A stretch of 64,000 nucleotides of DNA from Stenotrophomonas sp. ATCM1_4. GTDB taxonomy: Bacteria > Pseudomonadota > Gammaproteobacteria > Xanthomonadales > Xanthomonadaceae. Positions within the stretch are counted from its first letter, which is position 1, and each line of letters opens with the position of its first letter. The stretch is from the NCBI RefSeq assembly GCF_004348115.1, contig NZ_QPFB01000001.1, forward strand, positions 3,550,028 through 3,614,027, read 5' to 3'. The notes beneath the pieces were generated by a model, which saw only the letters and a program-made list of their open reading frames with translations, searched no databases and was not told the origin of the DNA. Position numbers and translations under genes: made by a program. Below, piece by piece: positions 10,792 to 19,031 of the stretch.

Positions 10792-12498
10792 TCAGTACCC
10801 GGCCGCCTGCCCGTCCTTGCGGCTCTCGGAAGCGCCGTAGTACACGCCGGTTTCGGGGTCCCGCATGATCGCCTGGTAGCCGCCATACGGACCATCGGCG
10901 AACGTCACCCGGTGTCCCCTGCGCATCAGGCTGCGCACGGTTTCCCAACTGAAGCCGGTCTCCAGGTTCACTTCCCCACCGTCGCTCATCGCCGTGCCCT
11001 GCCCGGTCGGTTCGGTGGAGCCTTCGTGCTGGATGCGCGGCGCATCACCGGCTTCCTGCAGGTTCATGCCGAAGTCCACCAGGTTCATCACGATCTGGGC
11101 GTGCCCCTGCGGCTGCATCGCCCCGCCCATCACGCCGAAGCTGGCAAACGGCTTGCCGTCCTTGGTGATGAACGCCGGGATGATGGTCTGGAACGGCCGC
11201 TTGCCCGGCGCGTAGCCGTTGGGATGGTCCTTCTGCAGCACGAACATCTCGCCGCGATCCTGCAGGATGAAACCCAGCCCCGGCGGGGCCATGCCGCTGC
11301 CCATGCCGCGGTAGTTGGACTGGATCAACGACACCATCATGCCGTCGGCATCGGCCACGGTCATGTAGATGGTGTCGCCCTGCTCCAGTTGCTTCGGCGT
11401 GCCCGGCTGGGCTTCCTTCAGCGCCTTGTCCATCGAGATCAGCGCACGCCGCTGCGCCGCATAGTCCTTGGACACCAGGCGTGCCACCGGTGCCGGCGCG
11501 AACGCCGGATCGGCGTAGAAGTGCGCACGGTCGGCGAAAGCCAGTTTCTTGGCCTCGACGAACAGGTGGATATGCTCGGGTGATCCGAACGGGATCTTCG
11601 AGAAGTCGTAGCCTTCCAGGATGTTGAGGATCTGCAGCGCGGCGATGCCTTGGCTGTTGGGCGGCAGCTCCCACACGTCGTAACCCCGGTAGTTGCTGCT
11701 CACCGGCTCGACCCATTCGCCATGGTGTGCAGCCATGTCCTCGTAGCTGAGGAAGCCGCCATTGGCCTTGAAGTAGTCGCCGATGGTGCGGGCGATGTCG
11801 CCCTTGTAGAACGCATCGCGGCCACCGTCGGCGATCTGCTGCAGGGTGTGGGCGAGATTGGGGTTGCGCCACATCTCGCCCTTGCGCGGGGCGTGGCCAT
11901 TGACCGTGAACTGCTCGGTGAAACCGGGGTACTGCGACAGCCGTGGTACCGAGCGGTCCCAGTAGTAGGCGATCACCTCGGACACCGGATGGCCGTCGCG
12001 CGCGTAGCGGATGGCCGGGGCCAGGTTGTCGGCCATCGGCTTGCGGCCAAAGCGCTCGTGGAGCGCGAACCAGCCATCGACCGCACCGGGCACCGATACC
12101 GGCAGCGGCCCGGTGGCGGGGACTTCCTTCAACCCGCGGCGCTGGAACTCGGCCAGCGTCAGCGAACGCGGCGAGCGCCCGGAACCGTTGTAGCCGTACA
12201 GGCGCTGCGTCTTTGGATCCCAGACGATGGCGAACAGGTCGCCACCCACGCCGTTGCCGGTGGGCTCCATCAAGCCCAGCGCGGCATTGGCGGCGATGGC
12301 CGCGTCCACCGCCGAACCGCCGCCCTTCGTCACGTCCAGCGCGATCTGGGTGGCCAGCGGTTGCGAGGTGGCTGCCATGGCATGCGGCGCGATGACTTCC
12401 GAGCGCGTGGCGAATGCGTGACCGGTGACACGGTCGGCGGCGGACGCCGCGCACAACGAGACGGATAAGACCGCCAGGAACAGGATGGGACGCAGCAT
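10792..12498 (-). CDS. ggt: Gamma-glutamyltransferase (periplasmic)
   Basis: This 568-residue precursor of an Ntn-hydrolase cleaves gamma-glutamyl bonds of glutathione and related peptides in the periplasm. It has a signal peptide (MLRPILFLAVLSVSLCAASA), the substrate-pocket region GGGSAVDAAIAANAALGL with NGVGGDLF, and the autocleavage region EQGDTIYMTVADADG, in which the Thr of GDTIY fits the catalytic N-terminal nucleophile. GSGMAPPGLGFILQDRGEMF and FGVMGGAMQPQGH are also typical. The ATG at 12498 has GGAG upstream and gives the signal peptide. It is divergent from the pilus-like cluster, with 152 bp between them. Confidence 0.95.
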   Translation of the reverse strand: MLRPILFLAVLSVSLCAASAADRVTGHAFATRSEVIAPHAMAATSQPLATQIALDVTKGGGSAVDAAIAANAALGLMEPTGNGVGGDLFAIVWDPKTQRLYGYNGSGRSPRSLTLAEFQRRGLKEVPATGPLPVSVPGAVDGWFALHERFGRKPMADNLAPAIRYARDGHPVSEVIAYYWDRSVPRLSQYPGFTEQFTVNGHAPRKGEMWRNPNLAHTLQQIADGGRDAFYKGDIARTIGDYFKANGGFLSYEDMAAHHGEWVEPVSSNYRGYDVWELPPNSQGIAALQILNILEGYDFSKIPFGSPEHIHLFVEAKKLAFADRAHFYADPAFAPAPVARLVSKDYAAQRRALISMDKALKEAQPGTPKQLEQGDTIYMTVADADGMMVSLIQSNYRGMGSGMAPPGLGFILQDRGEMFVLQKDHPNGYAPGKRPFQTIIPAFITKDGKPFASFGVMGGAMQPQGHAQIVMNLVDFGMNLQEAGDAPRIQHEGSTEPTGQGTAMSDGGEVNLETGFSWETVRSLMRRGHRVTFADGPYGGYQAIMRDPETGVYYGASESRKDGQAAGY

Positions 12499-12544
12499 CG
12501 GCGGGCTCCGGTGGGATGGTCCGGCGAAAGTAGCCCACCGCGCT

Positions 12545-12578
12545 GTCTTACGCACGTCTTACGCCCGCACCGTATCTA
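12545..12578 (+). promoter_or_regulatory. Candidate SARP-type promoter of the pilus-like cluster
   Basis: Two perfect copies of GTCTTACGC start at 12545 and 12556, exactly 11 bp apart. A TATCTA box (12573-12578) begins eight bases after the second copy. SARP/BTAD activators are known to bind direct repeats with an 11-bp period, the last repeat lying 8 bp upstream of the -10 box. A SARP-like regulator gene is at 30080-30955, at the other end of the cluster. The start of transcription would be near 12585, about 66 bases before the first prepilin gene. Confidence 0.6.
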
Positions 12579-12650
12579 GCTCCTCCGAAACAAACCCGTC
12601 GCCCTGCATGGCCACGGCGGCATCCGGTTCTTCCAAAAGGGGCTCTTCCA

Positions 12651-13445
12651 ATGCAAATGCGATCCAAGCGCCATCAGGGCGGCTTCACTCTGGTCGAGAT
12701 GGCCGTGGTCCTGGTCATCATCGGCGTGATCATCGGCGCGGTCATGATCGGCCGCGACGTGCAGCGCAACGCCGAATACACGCGCATCAAGCAGAAGTTC
12801 GTCGACCAATGGGTGGTGGCCTACAACAGCTACCACCAGCGCTTCGGTGCTCCGGTGGGTGACAACCAGGCCGCGCCGCGCCTGATGGTCGCCGGCAAGG
12901 AGTACGACATCGACATGGCCAACAACACCGCCAGCAAGGGCGCGATCTGCAATGGCTCGGCCTCGACCAAGAGCGACCAGCCGGTGACCGCCTCCTCGCA
13001 GGACGGCGACAAGCTGCGCGACTTCATGCGTGGCGCCGGCATCAGCCTGCCGCCGGGCCGCGGCGAGGGCTTCGAGGACCGCTACGTCTACCTGGACACC
13101 AACGGCAACCCGCAGGAAATCCAGGTCTGCTTCCAGTGGAACCCGGCCGAGACCGCCTCCGGCGCCGGCAACGTGATGGTCATCTCCGGCCTGACCCCGG
13201 ACCTGGCCCGCTCGCTGGACCAGATGATCGACGGCAAGCCCGACCCGCAATCCGGCGCGTTCCGCCAGGTGGGCCTGAACAAGCGCAGCGTGGGCAGCAA
13301 TGCCGACGCCGAGAGCATGGAGTGGAAGGGCAACAACACCAACAAGGCCGGCTCGGCCGGCGCGGCCAACTCCAACGTCGCCGGTGGCGGTGATGACACC
13401 GACCAGGTCATCACGCTGGTCGCCCATTACAAGATGAACCAGTAA
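12651..13445 (+). CDS. Type IV prepilin-like protein (candidate major pilin, paralogue A)
   Basis: This 264-residue protein has a short basic leader ending at Gly11, then GFTLVEMAVVLVIIGVIIGA. This is a prepilin peptidase site with Phe+1 and Glu+5 and the usual hydrophobic N-terminal helix. The C-terminal domain contains WVVAYNSYHQRFGAPVGDN, ISGLTPDLARSLDQMIDGK and the ending HYKMNQ. These three features recur in the second prepilin at 24282 (WILAYDRY...GDN, LHGLTPELAQQLDQRIDGK, YIKMSQ), so the two are paralogues. It is first in the cluster behind the candidate SARP promoter, with AGGGG upstream of the ATG; an ATG two codons later is an alternative. Being first makes it a candidate main subunit (inference). 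Confidence 0.88.
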   Translation: MQMRSKRHQGGFTLVEMAVVLVIIGVIIGAVMIGRDVQRNAEYTRIKQKFVDQWVVAYNSYHQRFGAPVGDNQAAPRLMVAGKEYDIDMANNTASKGAICNGSASTKSDQPVTASSQDGDKLRDFMRGAGISLPPGRGEGFEDRYVYLDTNGNPQEIQVCFQWNPAETASGAGNVMVISGLTPDLARSLDQMIDGKPDPQSGAFRQVGLNKRSVGSNADAESMEWKGNNTNKAGSAGAANSNVAGGGDDTDQVITLVAHYKMNQ

Positions 13446-13449
13446 ATCC

Positions 13450-14004
13450 ATGGACATCGCCTCCCTGCTGGGCCGGCTGCGCCGGTCCCGACGTCTCTCC
13501 CTGATGATCTTCGCGGTGACGTTGCTGGCACTCGTGGCCACGGCCGTCTGGTTCATCTCCGCACGCAGCAGCCTGGCCCGTGCCTACGACCAGCTCAGCA
13601 CCCGCAACGAGCTGCTGTCGCAGGCGCGGATGGCCCAGCAGGAGGCGCAACTGAAGGTCGATAACGCCGGCTCGGCCCGCCAGCTGCTAGAGCAGCTGGA
13701 AGGGTTGGGGATGGAGCCCACCGGCTGGGGCGAGCGCCTGATCAACCTCAACCAGACCCAGCTTTCGCGCATGGATGCCGACGCCCTGCTGGGCGGCATT
13801 GCTCCCAGCCCCGACCGCATCTTCGGTGCGGACGTGTTCGAGCTGTCGGTGACCGACCCGACCGAAGGACTGTTCCACCTGCCCACCACGGTGTCCGACC
13901 GCCCGCCGGCGCCGTTGTCGCTGACCCTGCGCGGCAGCCTGCTGTTCCGCACCGCCGGTGGCCCGCTGCCGCCCCAGAGCACGCCGGGAGGCGCGCAGCC
14001 ATGA
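13450..14004 (+). CDS. Bitopic inner-membrane assembly protein (PilO/GspM-like position)
   Basis: This 184-residue protein has a basic cytoplasmic N-terminus, one membrane helix (~17-37, LMIFAVTLLALVATAVWFIS), then a helical, coiled-coil-like stretch (SLARAYDQLSTRNELLSQAR to about residue 85) and a small C-terminal domain. This is the layout of PilN/PilO and GspM proteins, which form the inner-membrane platform with the GspL/PilM-like protein encoded next. Sequence similarity to a named family is not evident to me, so the assignment rests on topology and position. Its stop overlaps the next start as ATGA. Confidence 0.65.
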   Translation: MDIASLLGRLRRSRRLSLMIFAVTLLALVATAVWFISARSSLARAYDQLSTRNELLSQARMAQQEAQLKVDNAGSARQLLEQLEGLGMEPTGWGERLINLNQTQLSRMDADALLGGIAPSPDRIFGADVFELSVTDPTEGLFHLPTTVSDRPPAPLSLTLRGSLLFRTAGGPLPPQSTPGGAQP

Positions 14005-15380
14005 GCATGCAGAACATCGTCCAGTTGCCCGGGCGCTGGCTGACCTTCGACCAGGACCGCGTGACCGTCAGCGACACCCGTCCGCGCCTGGAAGGGCCGG
14101 CCTGGCTGTTCGCCGAATTCGAAGGCGGCAACAGCGGCGTGATGTCGCTGGAAGGCAGTTCGGCGCACGCCGTCGCGCTGATCGAGAAGCGCCTGCGCGC
14201 CGATGGCCTGATCGACGGCGAAGGCAAGATCCTGATCCACAAGAACCGCTCGATGGGCGCGGGCTACCAGACCCTGTTCACGGCGGTGCCGCTGGATACC
14301 TGGCAGCAGACCTATGCCTGGGCCGAAGCGCAGCCGGACCATTGCCTGGTGGTGCCGCTCACCTCGCTGATGTGGCGCACGCTCAAGGCCGGCGATGGCC
14401 TGGTCGTGCACAGCGGACGGCAGATGAGCGTGCTGGCGCTGCGCAAGCACGACATCATCCACCGCGCCTCGATGGCCTACAGCGAGGACGCCTCGGACCT
14501 GTCGATGACCGCCGGCGCGCTGGCCCAGCAGGTGGCCGACGACCTGGCGCGCAACGACGAGGAAAGCGAACCGCTGCAGTTCCGCTGGTGTTCGTTGTTC
14601 GTGCCGGCGACCGAACCGGGCCAGGCCCCGGCCAATCAGCAGCTGGCCGAGATCTTCGCGGTCAACACCGGCTGCCAGGTCAAGCAGGTGCCGATGCAGG
14701 TCTACCACGATGCGGAGGGCCAGGCGTGGTCCAGTGGCATCGCGTGGATGGCCGCACAGGCGTCGCCGCGCGATGCGGTCAACCCCACCGCCAGCCGTGC
14801 GGCCTACCTGGCCGAATGGGCGCTGCCGCTGGCGTCGGCGGCCTCGCTGCTGATCGCCATCGCGCTCGGCACGCTTGGCACCCGCTGGATGCTCGCCGCG
14901 CACGACGCCAACGAGCGCAGCGAAACGATCAGCCAGGAAATCACCTCGCTCGAGGAGCAGGCCCGCCAGCTGTCCGGCAAGGCCGCCATGCCGCCGAGGT
15001 TCGACGCCGCCATGCAGTTCGTCAACAAGGCCAAGACCCTCACCGACGGGTTGGATCCGGTCACCGGGCTGGAGTCGATACGCCTGGCCGCGCAGGACGA
15101 GGTACGCGTCCTGCGCGTGCGCGTGGAACAACCCGCACCGGGGCAGGCCACCGCCGCGCCGCGCACCCTGCGCGTGGACGGCATGGTCGACGCCGACCGC
15201 GGCACGCCGGGCATGCAGATCGCCACCTTCGTCGAGCGGTTGCGCCGCGAGGGCTTCGATCCCGAGCCGCTGGATCCGCAGTCCGGCGGTGCCACGCGCG
15301 CCGGTGGCGGCGTCTTCTCCTACCTGCTCAAGCGCCCCACCCCGGCCGGCACCGACACCGCCACGGAGCCCACCACGTGA
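14001..15380 (+). CDS. GspL/PilMN-like inner-membrane platform protein
   Basis: This 459-residue protein has a cytoplasmic N-terminal region of ~270 residues. One membrane helix follows (~273-294, ALPLASAASLLIAIALGTLG), then a coiled coil (ANERSETISQEITSLEEQAR), then a small periplasmic domain with alternating strands (EVRVLRVRVEQ, RTLRVDGMVD, FVERLRREGFDPEPL). That order matches GspL, or PilM fused to PilN: a cytoplasmic domain that docks the motor ATPase joined to a periplasmic ferredoxin-like domain. It could also be a PilO2-type protein of type IVb thin pili. It overlaps both neighbours by 4 bp, indicating translational coupling. Confidence 0.65.
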   Translation: MSMQNIVQLPGRWLTFDQDRVTVSDTRPRLEGPAWLFAEFEGGNSGVMSLEGSSAHAVALIEKRLRADGLIDGEGKILIHKNRSMGAGYQTLFTAVPLDTWQQTYAWAEAQPDHCLVVPLTSLMWRTLKAGDGLVVHSGRQMSVLALRKHDIIHRASMAYSEDASDLSMTAGALAQQVADDLARNDEESEPLQFRWCSLFVPATEPGQAPANQQLAEIFAVNTGCQVKQVPMQVYHDAEGQAWSSGIAWMAAQASPRDAVNPTASRAAYLAEWALPLASAASLLIAIALGTLGTRWMLAAHDANERSETISQEITSLEEQARQLSGKAAMPPRFDAAMQFVNKAKTLTDGLDPVTGLESIRLAAQDEVRVLRVRVEQPAPGQATAAPRTLRVDGMVDADRGTPGMQIATFVERLRREGFDPEPLDPQSGGATRAGGGVFSYLLKRPTPAGTDTATEPTT

Positions 15381-15901
15381 AGAAGAAATACATCGCAATG
15401 ACGGCCCTGTGCTGCTGGCTGGGGGTCTCCGGCTGGTTGGCATCGATGGTCGTGGCCAAACCGGCGGTGTTGTTCATGGGCAACAACGCCGAGGAAAGCC
15501 CGGAAACCGCACGGCTGCGCGCCTCGATCCAGCGCAACCGGCAGGTGCTGGACATGGCCAGCACGCTGCGACCGCAACCGCGCTTCGAAAGCGCCGGGCT
15601 GATCGCCGTTCCCGAACAGGCCGCGCCCGGCAGCCTGCCCGGCGGCGCAGGCGCCGCCGCTGCCGCCGCGGTGCTGCCGGTCGCGCCGGCGTCCCTGTCA
15701 CTGGTGGTCACCGCGGGCGGACGCTCCACTGCCGTCATCAATGGCACGCCGGTCCGCCAGGGCTCGCGCCTGGAGGACGGCACCCGCGTGCTCGCCATCG
15801 GCAACAACTGGGCGCGCGTGCGTGATGCCGCCGGCAACGTGAGCACGCTGCGCGTGCGCCACATCGGCCAGGCGCCGGACGCCAGCGAGGGCAGCCTGTG
15901 A
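15377..15901 (+). CDS. GspC/PilP-like periplasmic adaptor
   Basis: This 174-residue protein starts at a GTG overlapping the previous stop (GTGA), with GGAG eight bases upstream. An N-terminal hydrophobic segment (YIAMTALCCWLGVSGWLASM) acts as signal anchor. An Ala/Pro-rich linker leads to a C-terminal beta domain (SLSLVVTAGGRSTAVINGTP, VRQGSRLEDGTRVLAIGNN, WARVRDAAGNVSTLRV). This resembles the homology region of GspC, PilP and MshK, which connects the inner-membrane platform to the secretin. The role is inferred from architecture and from its place between the GspL-like and secretin genes. Confidence 0.6.
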   Translation: MKKKYIAMTALCCWLGVSGWLASMVVAKPAVLFMGNNAEESPETARLRASIQRNRQVLDMASTLRPQPRFESAGLIAVPEQAAPGSLPGGAGAAAAAAVLPVAPASLSLVVTAGGRSTAVINGTPVRQGSRLEDGTRVLAIGNNWARVRDAAGNVSTLRVRHIGQAPDASEGSL

Positions 15902-16485
15902 ACGCCTCCCTCAAGATCGTTGTCGGCGCTGGTGCGGCCATCCTGATCGGCGCCGCGCTCGTGCTGGCACTGCGCAAGGGTGAGCCCGCGGCTCCGCCGG
16001 CGCCCGCGCCGGCCGCCGTCGTCGATGCGGCACCGGCAGCGCCCACGCCGCCCCCGGCCGATGCCACGCCCGCGCCGTGGGAAACCGGCCCGGCCGTGCC
16101 GACGGCGGCGGCGCCCGCCACCGCAGCGATGCGCGTGCCGCCCCCGCCGACGTCCCCGGACGCACAGATGCGCACCGCCATCGCGCAGATGGAGCGGCAG
16201 ATGGCGCAGAACGAGGCGCAGGCCCGCGCCATGCTGCGCCAGCTGAACACCGCGCAGGCCACCGGCAGCCTGCCGCCGGGAATGAACGTCGAAGCGGCGC
16301 GCACCAACATCCAGATCGCGTTGAAGGCGCAGCAGCTGGGCCGCGAAATGGTCGCGCTCAGCCAGCAGCCCGATTCGCCGGCGCGCCAGCAGCGCATGAA
16401 CCAGATCAGCACCGAACTGATCGCGCTGCGCGAAGGGCTGCGCTACGACGTCAACACGCCTGCCGCGGCGAAGGCCGCGCCCTGA
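15898..16485 (+). CDS. Membrane-anchored Pro/Ala-rich protein of unknown function
   Basis: This 195-residue product starts at a GTG overlapping the preceding stop. One membrane helix lies near the N-terminus (IVVGAGAAILIGAALVLAL). A long Pro/Ala-rich periplasmic linker (~30-80) follows, then a helical region rich in Gln, Met and Ala (MRTAIAQMERQMAQNEAQAR and MNQISTELIALREGLRY) that could form a coiled coil. I do not recognise the family. Overlapping starts on both sides make it an integral part of the pilus-like operon; it may be a periplasm-spanning adaptor (inference). Confidence 0.6.
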   Translation: MNASLKIVVGAGAAILIGAALVLALRKGEPAAPPAPAPAAVVDAAPAAPTPPPADATPAPWETGPAVPTAAAPATAAMRVPPPPTSPDAQMRTAIAQMERQMAQNEAQARAMLRQLNTAQATGSLPPGMNVEAARTNIQIALKAQQLGREMVALSQQPDSPARQQRMNQISTELIALREGLRYDVNTPAAAKAAP

Positions 16486-16486
16486 C

Positions 16487-17269
16487 ATGCGCAGCCTCCG
16501 CCGACAACGCGGATTCAACCTGCTCGAGCTGACGGTCGTGGTGGGCGTGCTTGCCCTGCTGACCAGCGCGGCGACGGGCACGTATGAGATGTTCCAGCAG
16601 TCCCGCAGCCATACCGCCAGCCGCGCGCAACTGGGTCAGGCCCGCCTGGCGCTGCGCGCCTTCACCCTCCGCAACAAGCACCTGCCCTGTCCGGACAGCA
16701 GCCCGCAGGGCGACGCCGGGCGCGAGAACGGTGGGGCCAGTGGCTGCGCCGCGGGACTCACGGTTGGCTGGCTGCCATACGAAAGCCTGGGCCTGGCCCT
16801 GCCCGACCGCAACGCGCGCATCCGCTACGCGGTCCACCGCAGCAGCACGGCGGATCTGTCCAGGCCGTCCGCGGCCAGCGCCGAGTTCAGTGACCAGGAC
16901 GGATCGGGCGGGCTGCTGGCCGCGCTTGCGCGGGCCGCGCAGGCCACGCCCGTCACCGCGTTGCCGTTCTACAAACTGCCCGCCGCCAACGCCGCCTACC
17001 CGACCGAAACCCCGTCGAGCCCGGACCTTCCCTGCGATGGGGGTGGCGAAACCGTCAACCCTGCCTACGCGCTGATCGCCCCGGGAATGGACATGGACCA
17101 GTCCTCGGGCAACGCGCCCGGCTTCGACACGATGAACAACGCCATCGCCCGCGGGACCGCCCTGTGCATGGCGCCGCCGGAACGGCCATCGAGCTTCCGC
17201 TACGACGACCAGGTCCTGGCCGAGTCGAGCACCACGCTGCTCGGCTGGCTGACCTCCCTTGAACGATAA
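16487..17269 (+). CDS. Type IV prepilin-like protein (minor pseudopilin)
   Basis: This 260-residue protein begins MRSLRRQRG then FNLLELTVVVGVLALL: prepilin peptidase site after Gly9, Glu+5 present, hydrophobic helix behind. A conserved stretch HLPCPDSSPQGDAG follows ~45 residues later. The same LPCP motif occurs in the three long prepilins at 24978, 27587 and 28675. WLPYESLGL resembles FLPYRELGL of the 28675 product, so they share a fold. This one ends soon after the pilin domain and lacks the long hydrophobic extension. It starts one base after the previous stop. Confidence 0.85.
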   Translation: MRSLRRQRGFNLLELTVVVGVLALLTSAATGTYEMFQQSRSHTASRAQLGQARLALRAFTLRNKHLPCPDSSPQGDAGRENGGASGCAAGLTVGWLPYESLGLALPDRNARIRYAVHRSSTADLSRPSAASAEFSDQDGSGGLLAALARAAQATPVTALPFYKLPAANAAYPTETPSSPDLPCDGGGETVNPAYALIAPGMDMDQSSGNAPGFDTMNNAIARGTALCMAPPERPSSFRYDDQVLAESSTTLLGWLTSLER

Positions 17270-17303
17270 GCAACCGATCCCGCATACCTCCGAGGCCTTG
17301 GAA

Positions 17304-19031
17304 ATGACTAGCTGCCACCGCAGAAACCCCCACCAGCCGCAGTTGCGCCATCTTCCCCGGCTGCTGGCCGGCGGCATCGGCTCGCTGATGCTGGCGGCAT
17401 GCACGAACATGCCGCCGCGCAGCGTGCAGGACCTGCCACCGGTGGAGCACAAGGCACTGGAACGCACCAGCACCGCGCTGGCCGAAGAGTCGGCCAAGTT
17501 CCTCGAGGCCCAGGACAAGCGCCTGGCCAGCCTCGAGCACAAGGGCACCCGCACGCCCACCACCACGCCACTGGCACCGGTCTACGACCCGCTGGAGCAC
17601 AGCGTGGTCAGCATCAGCATGTTCGATGCCGACGTCGGGCAGCTGCTGTGGGCGCTGGCCGGCGAGCTGAAGATGAACCTGATCGTGGACCCCAGGGTAC
17701 TGGAGCAGAAGCAGCGCTCCAGCCTGCAGCTGAGCAATGTCTCCGCGCGCGAGGTGTTCAACCACATCCTCGATGCGTTCGACCTGCATGGCGAACTGCG
17801 CGGCGGTGCACTGGTGGTCAGCCAGACCAAGGAACGCATCTTCAACGTGGACATGCTCAACTCGGTGACCTCGCTGGAGCTCAACAGCGGTGGTGACGTG
17901 TTCGGTGCCGGCATGCAGGGCGAGGGCGGCGCGGGCCAGTCCCTGCGGGGCTCGCTGTCGATGAGCGGCAGCGTCGGCAAGGACAACGACCCCTACAAGC
18001 AACTGGCAGCCGCGCTGGACGTGATCCTGGACACGGACAAGAGCAAGCAGGCGCCCGCCCCCACCGCACCGGACCAGCCCAAGCCGCCGGCGGTTGCCAG
18101 CTACAACCTGGATGCCGGCAGCGGCACCCTGTTCGTGCGCGCCAGCCCCTCGCAGATGCGCGCCGTCGAGCAGCTGATCGAACACAACAAGCAGAAGCTG
18201 CGCCGGCAGGTGCTGGTCGAGGCGCAGATCCTGGACGTCTCGCTCAATGACAGCAGCAACTACGGCGTGGACTGGAACCTGCTGCGCGACCGCGTTGCCG
18301 GCATCTACGGCGACACCGCCGCCACCATCCTGCCCGATGCCAACACGCCGCTGTCCTACGACGGCCTGACCCGGCTGGGCCAGCAGCCGCGCACCATCAC
18401 CTTCCCCAACCAGACCCTGGGCTCCAGCCTCGGCCGGGCGATGGGCCTGAGCTACACCACCGACACGTTCTCGGCGGCGGTCAACGTGCTGCGCGGCTTC
18501 GGCAACGTCAAGGTGCTGTCCAACCCCAGCGTGCGCGTGCGCAACGGCAGCCCGGCCTACCTGAGCGTGGGCACCAACATCCGCTACGTCACCAAGTCCA
18601 CCAGCAACTTCTCCAACACCGGTGGCAGCGGCGGCTCCTACAACCAGTCCACCGATATCCAGACCGACTCGCTGTTCTCCGGCGTGGTGATCGGCGTGGC
18701 GCCGATGATCCACGAGAACGGCAGCGTCGAGCTGCTGGTGCACCCGATGCAGACCGAGGTCGATGCCAGCAGCCTGACCCTGCGCGAGTTCCCCAACGGC
18801 AACGCGGTCACGCTGCCGCAGGTCAACGTCAAGGGCATCACCACCACCTTGAACCTGCGCGACGGCGACACCGTGATGCTCGGCGGCCTGATCGACCAGA
18901 ACGCCTCGCTCGATGACAAGGGCATCCCTGGCCTGTCCGATGTGCCGGTGTTCGGCCGCATGTTCGGCTCGCGTGCCAAGACCCACACCACCCGCGAACT
19001 GGTGCTGGTACTGCGGGTGAAAGTGCTGTGA
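17304..19031 (+). CDS. Lipoprotein secretin (MshL/PilQ/GspD-like)
   Basis: This 575-residue protein would form the outer-membrane channel. The signal peptide ends in LMLAAC, so the mature protein is probably lipidated at Cys33, as in several type IVb and MSHA secretins. N-terminal secretin repeats include VSISMFDADVGQLLWALAGE. The C-terminal secretin core shows VKVLSNPSVRVRNGSPAYLS, LVHPMQTEVDASS, VNVKGITTTLNLRDGDTVML, GGLIDQ and the final IPGLSDVPVFGRMFGS. I chose the ATG at 17304 with GAGG eight bases upstream; the TTG at 17259 would overlap the previous gene and bury the signal peptide. Confidence 0.92.
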   Translation: MTSCHRRNPHQPQLRHLPRLLAGGIGSLMLAACTNMPPRSVQDLPPVEHKALERTSTALAEESAKFLEAQDKRLASLEHKGTRTPTTTPLAPVYDPLEHSVVSISMFDADVGQLLWALAGELKMNLIVDPRVLEQKQRSSLQLSNVSAREVFNHILDAFDLHGELRGGALVVSQTKERIFNVDMLNSVTSLELNSGGDVFGAGMQGEGGAGQSLRGSLSMSGSVGKDNDPYKQLAAALDVILDTDKSKQAPAPTAPDQPKPPAVASYNLDAGSGTLFVRASPSQMRAVEQLIEHNKQKLRRQVLVEAQILDVSLNDSSNYGVDWNLLRDRVAGIYGDTAATILPDANTPLSYDGLTRLGQQPRTITFPNQTLGSSLGRAMGLSYTTDTFSAAVNVLRGFGNVKVLSNPSVRVRNGSPAYLSVGTNIRYVTKSTSNFSNTGGSGGSYNQSTDIQTDSLFSGVVIGVAPMIHENGSVELLVHPMQTEVDASSLTLREFPNGNAVTLPQVNVKGITTTLNLRDGDTVMLGGLIDQNASLDDKGIPGLSDVPVFGRMFGSRAKTHTTRELVLVLRVKVL

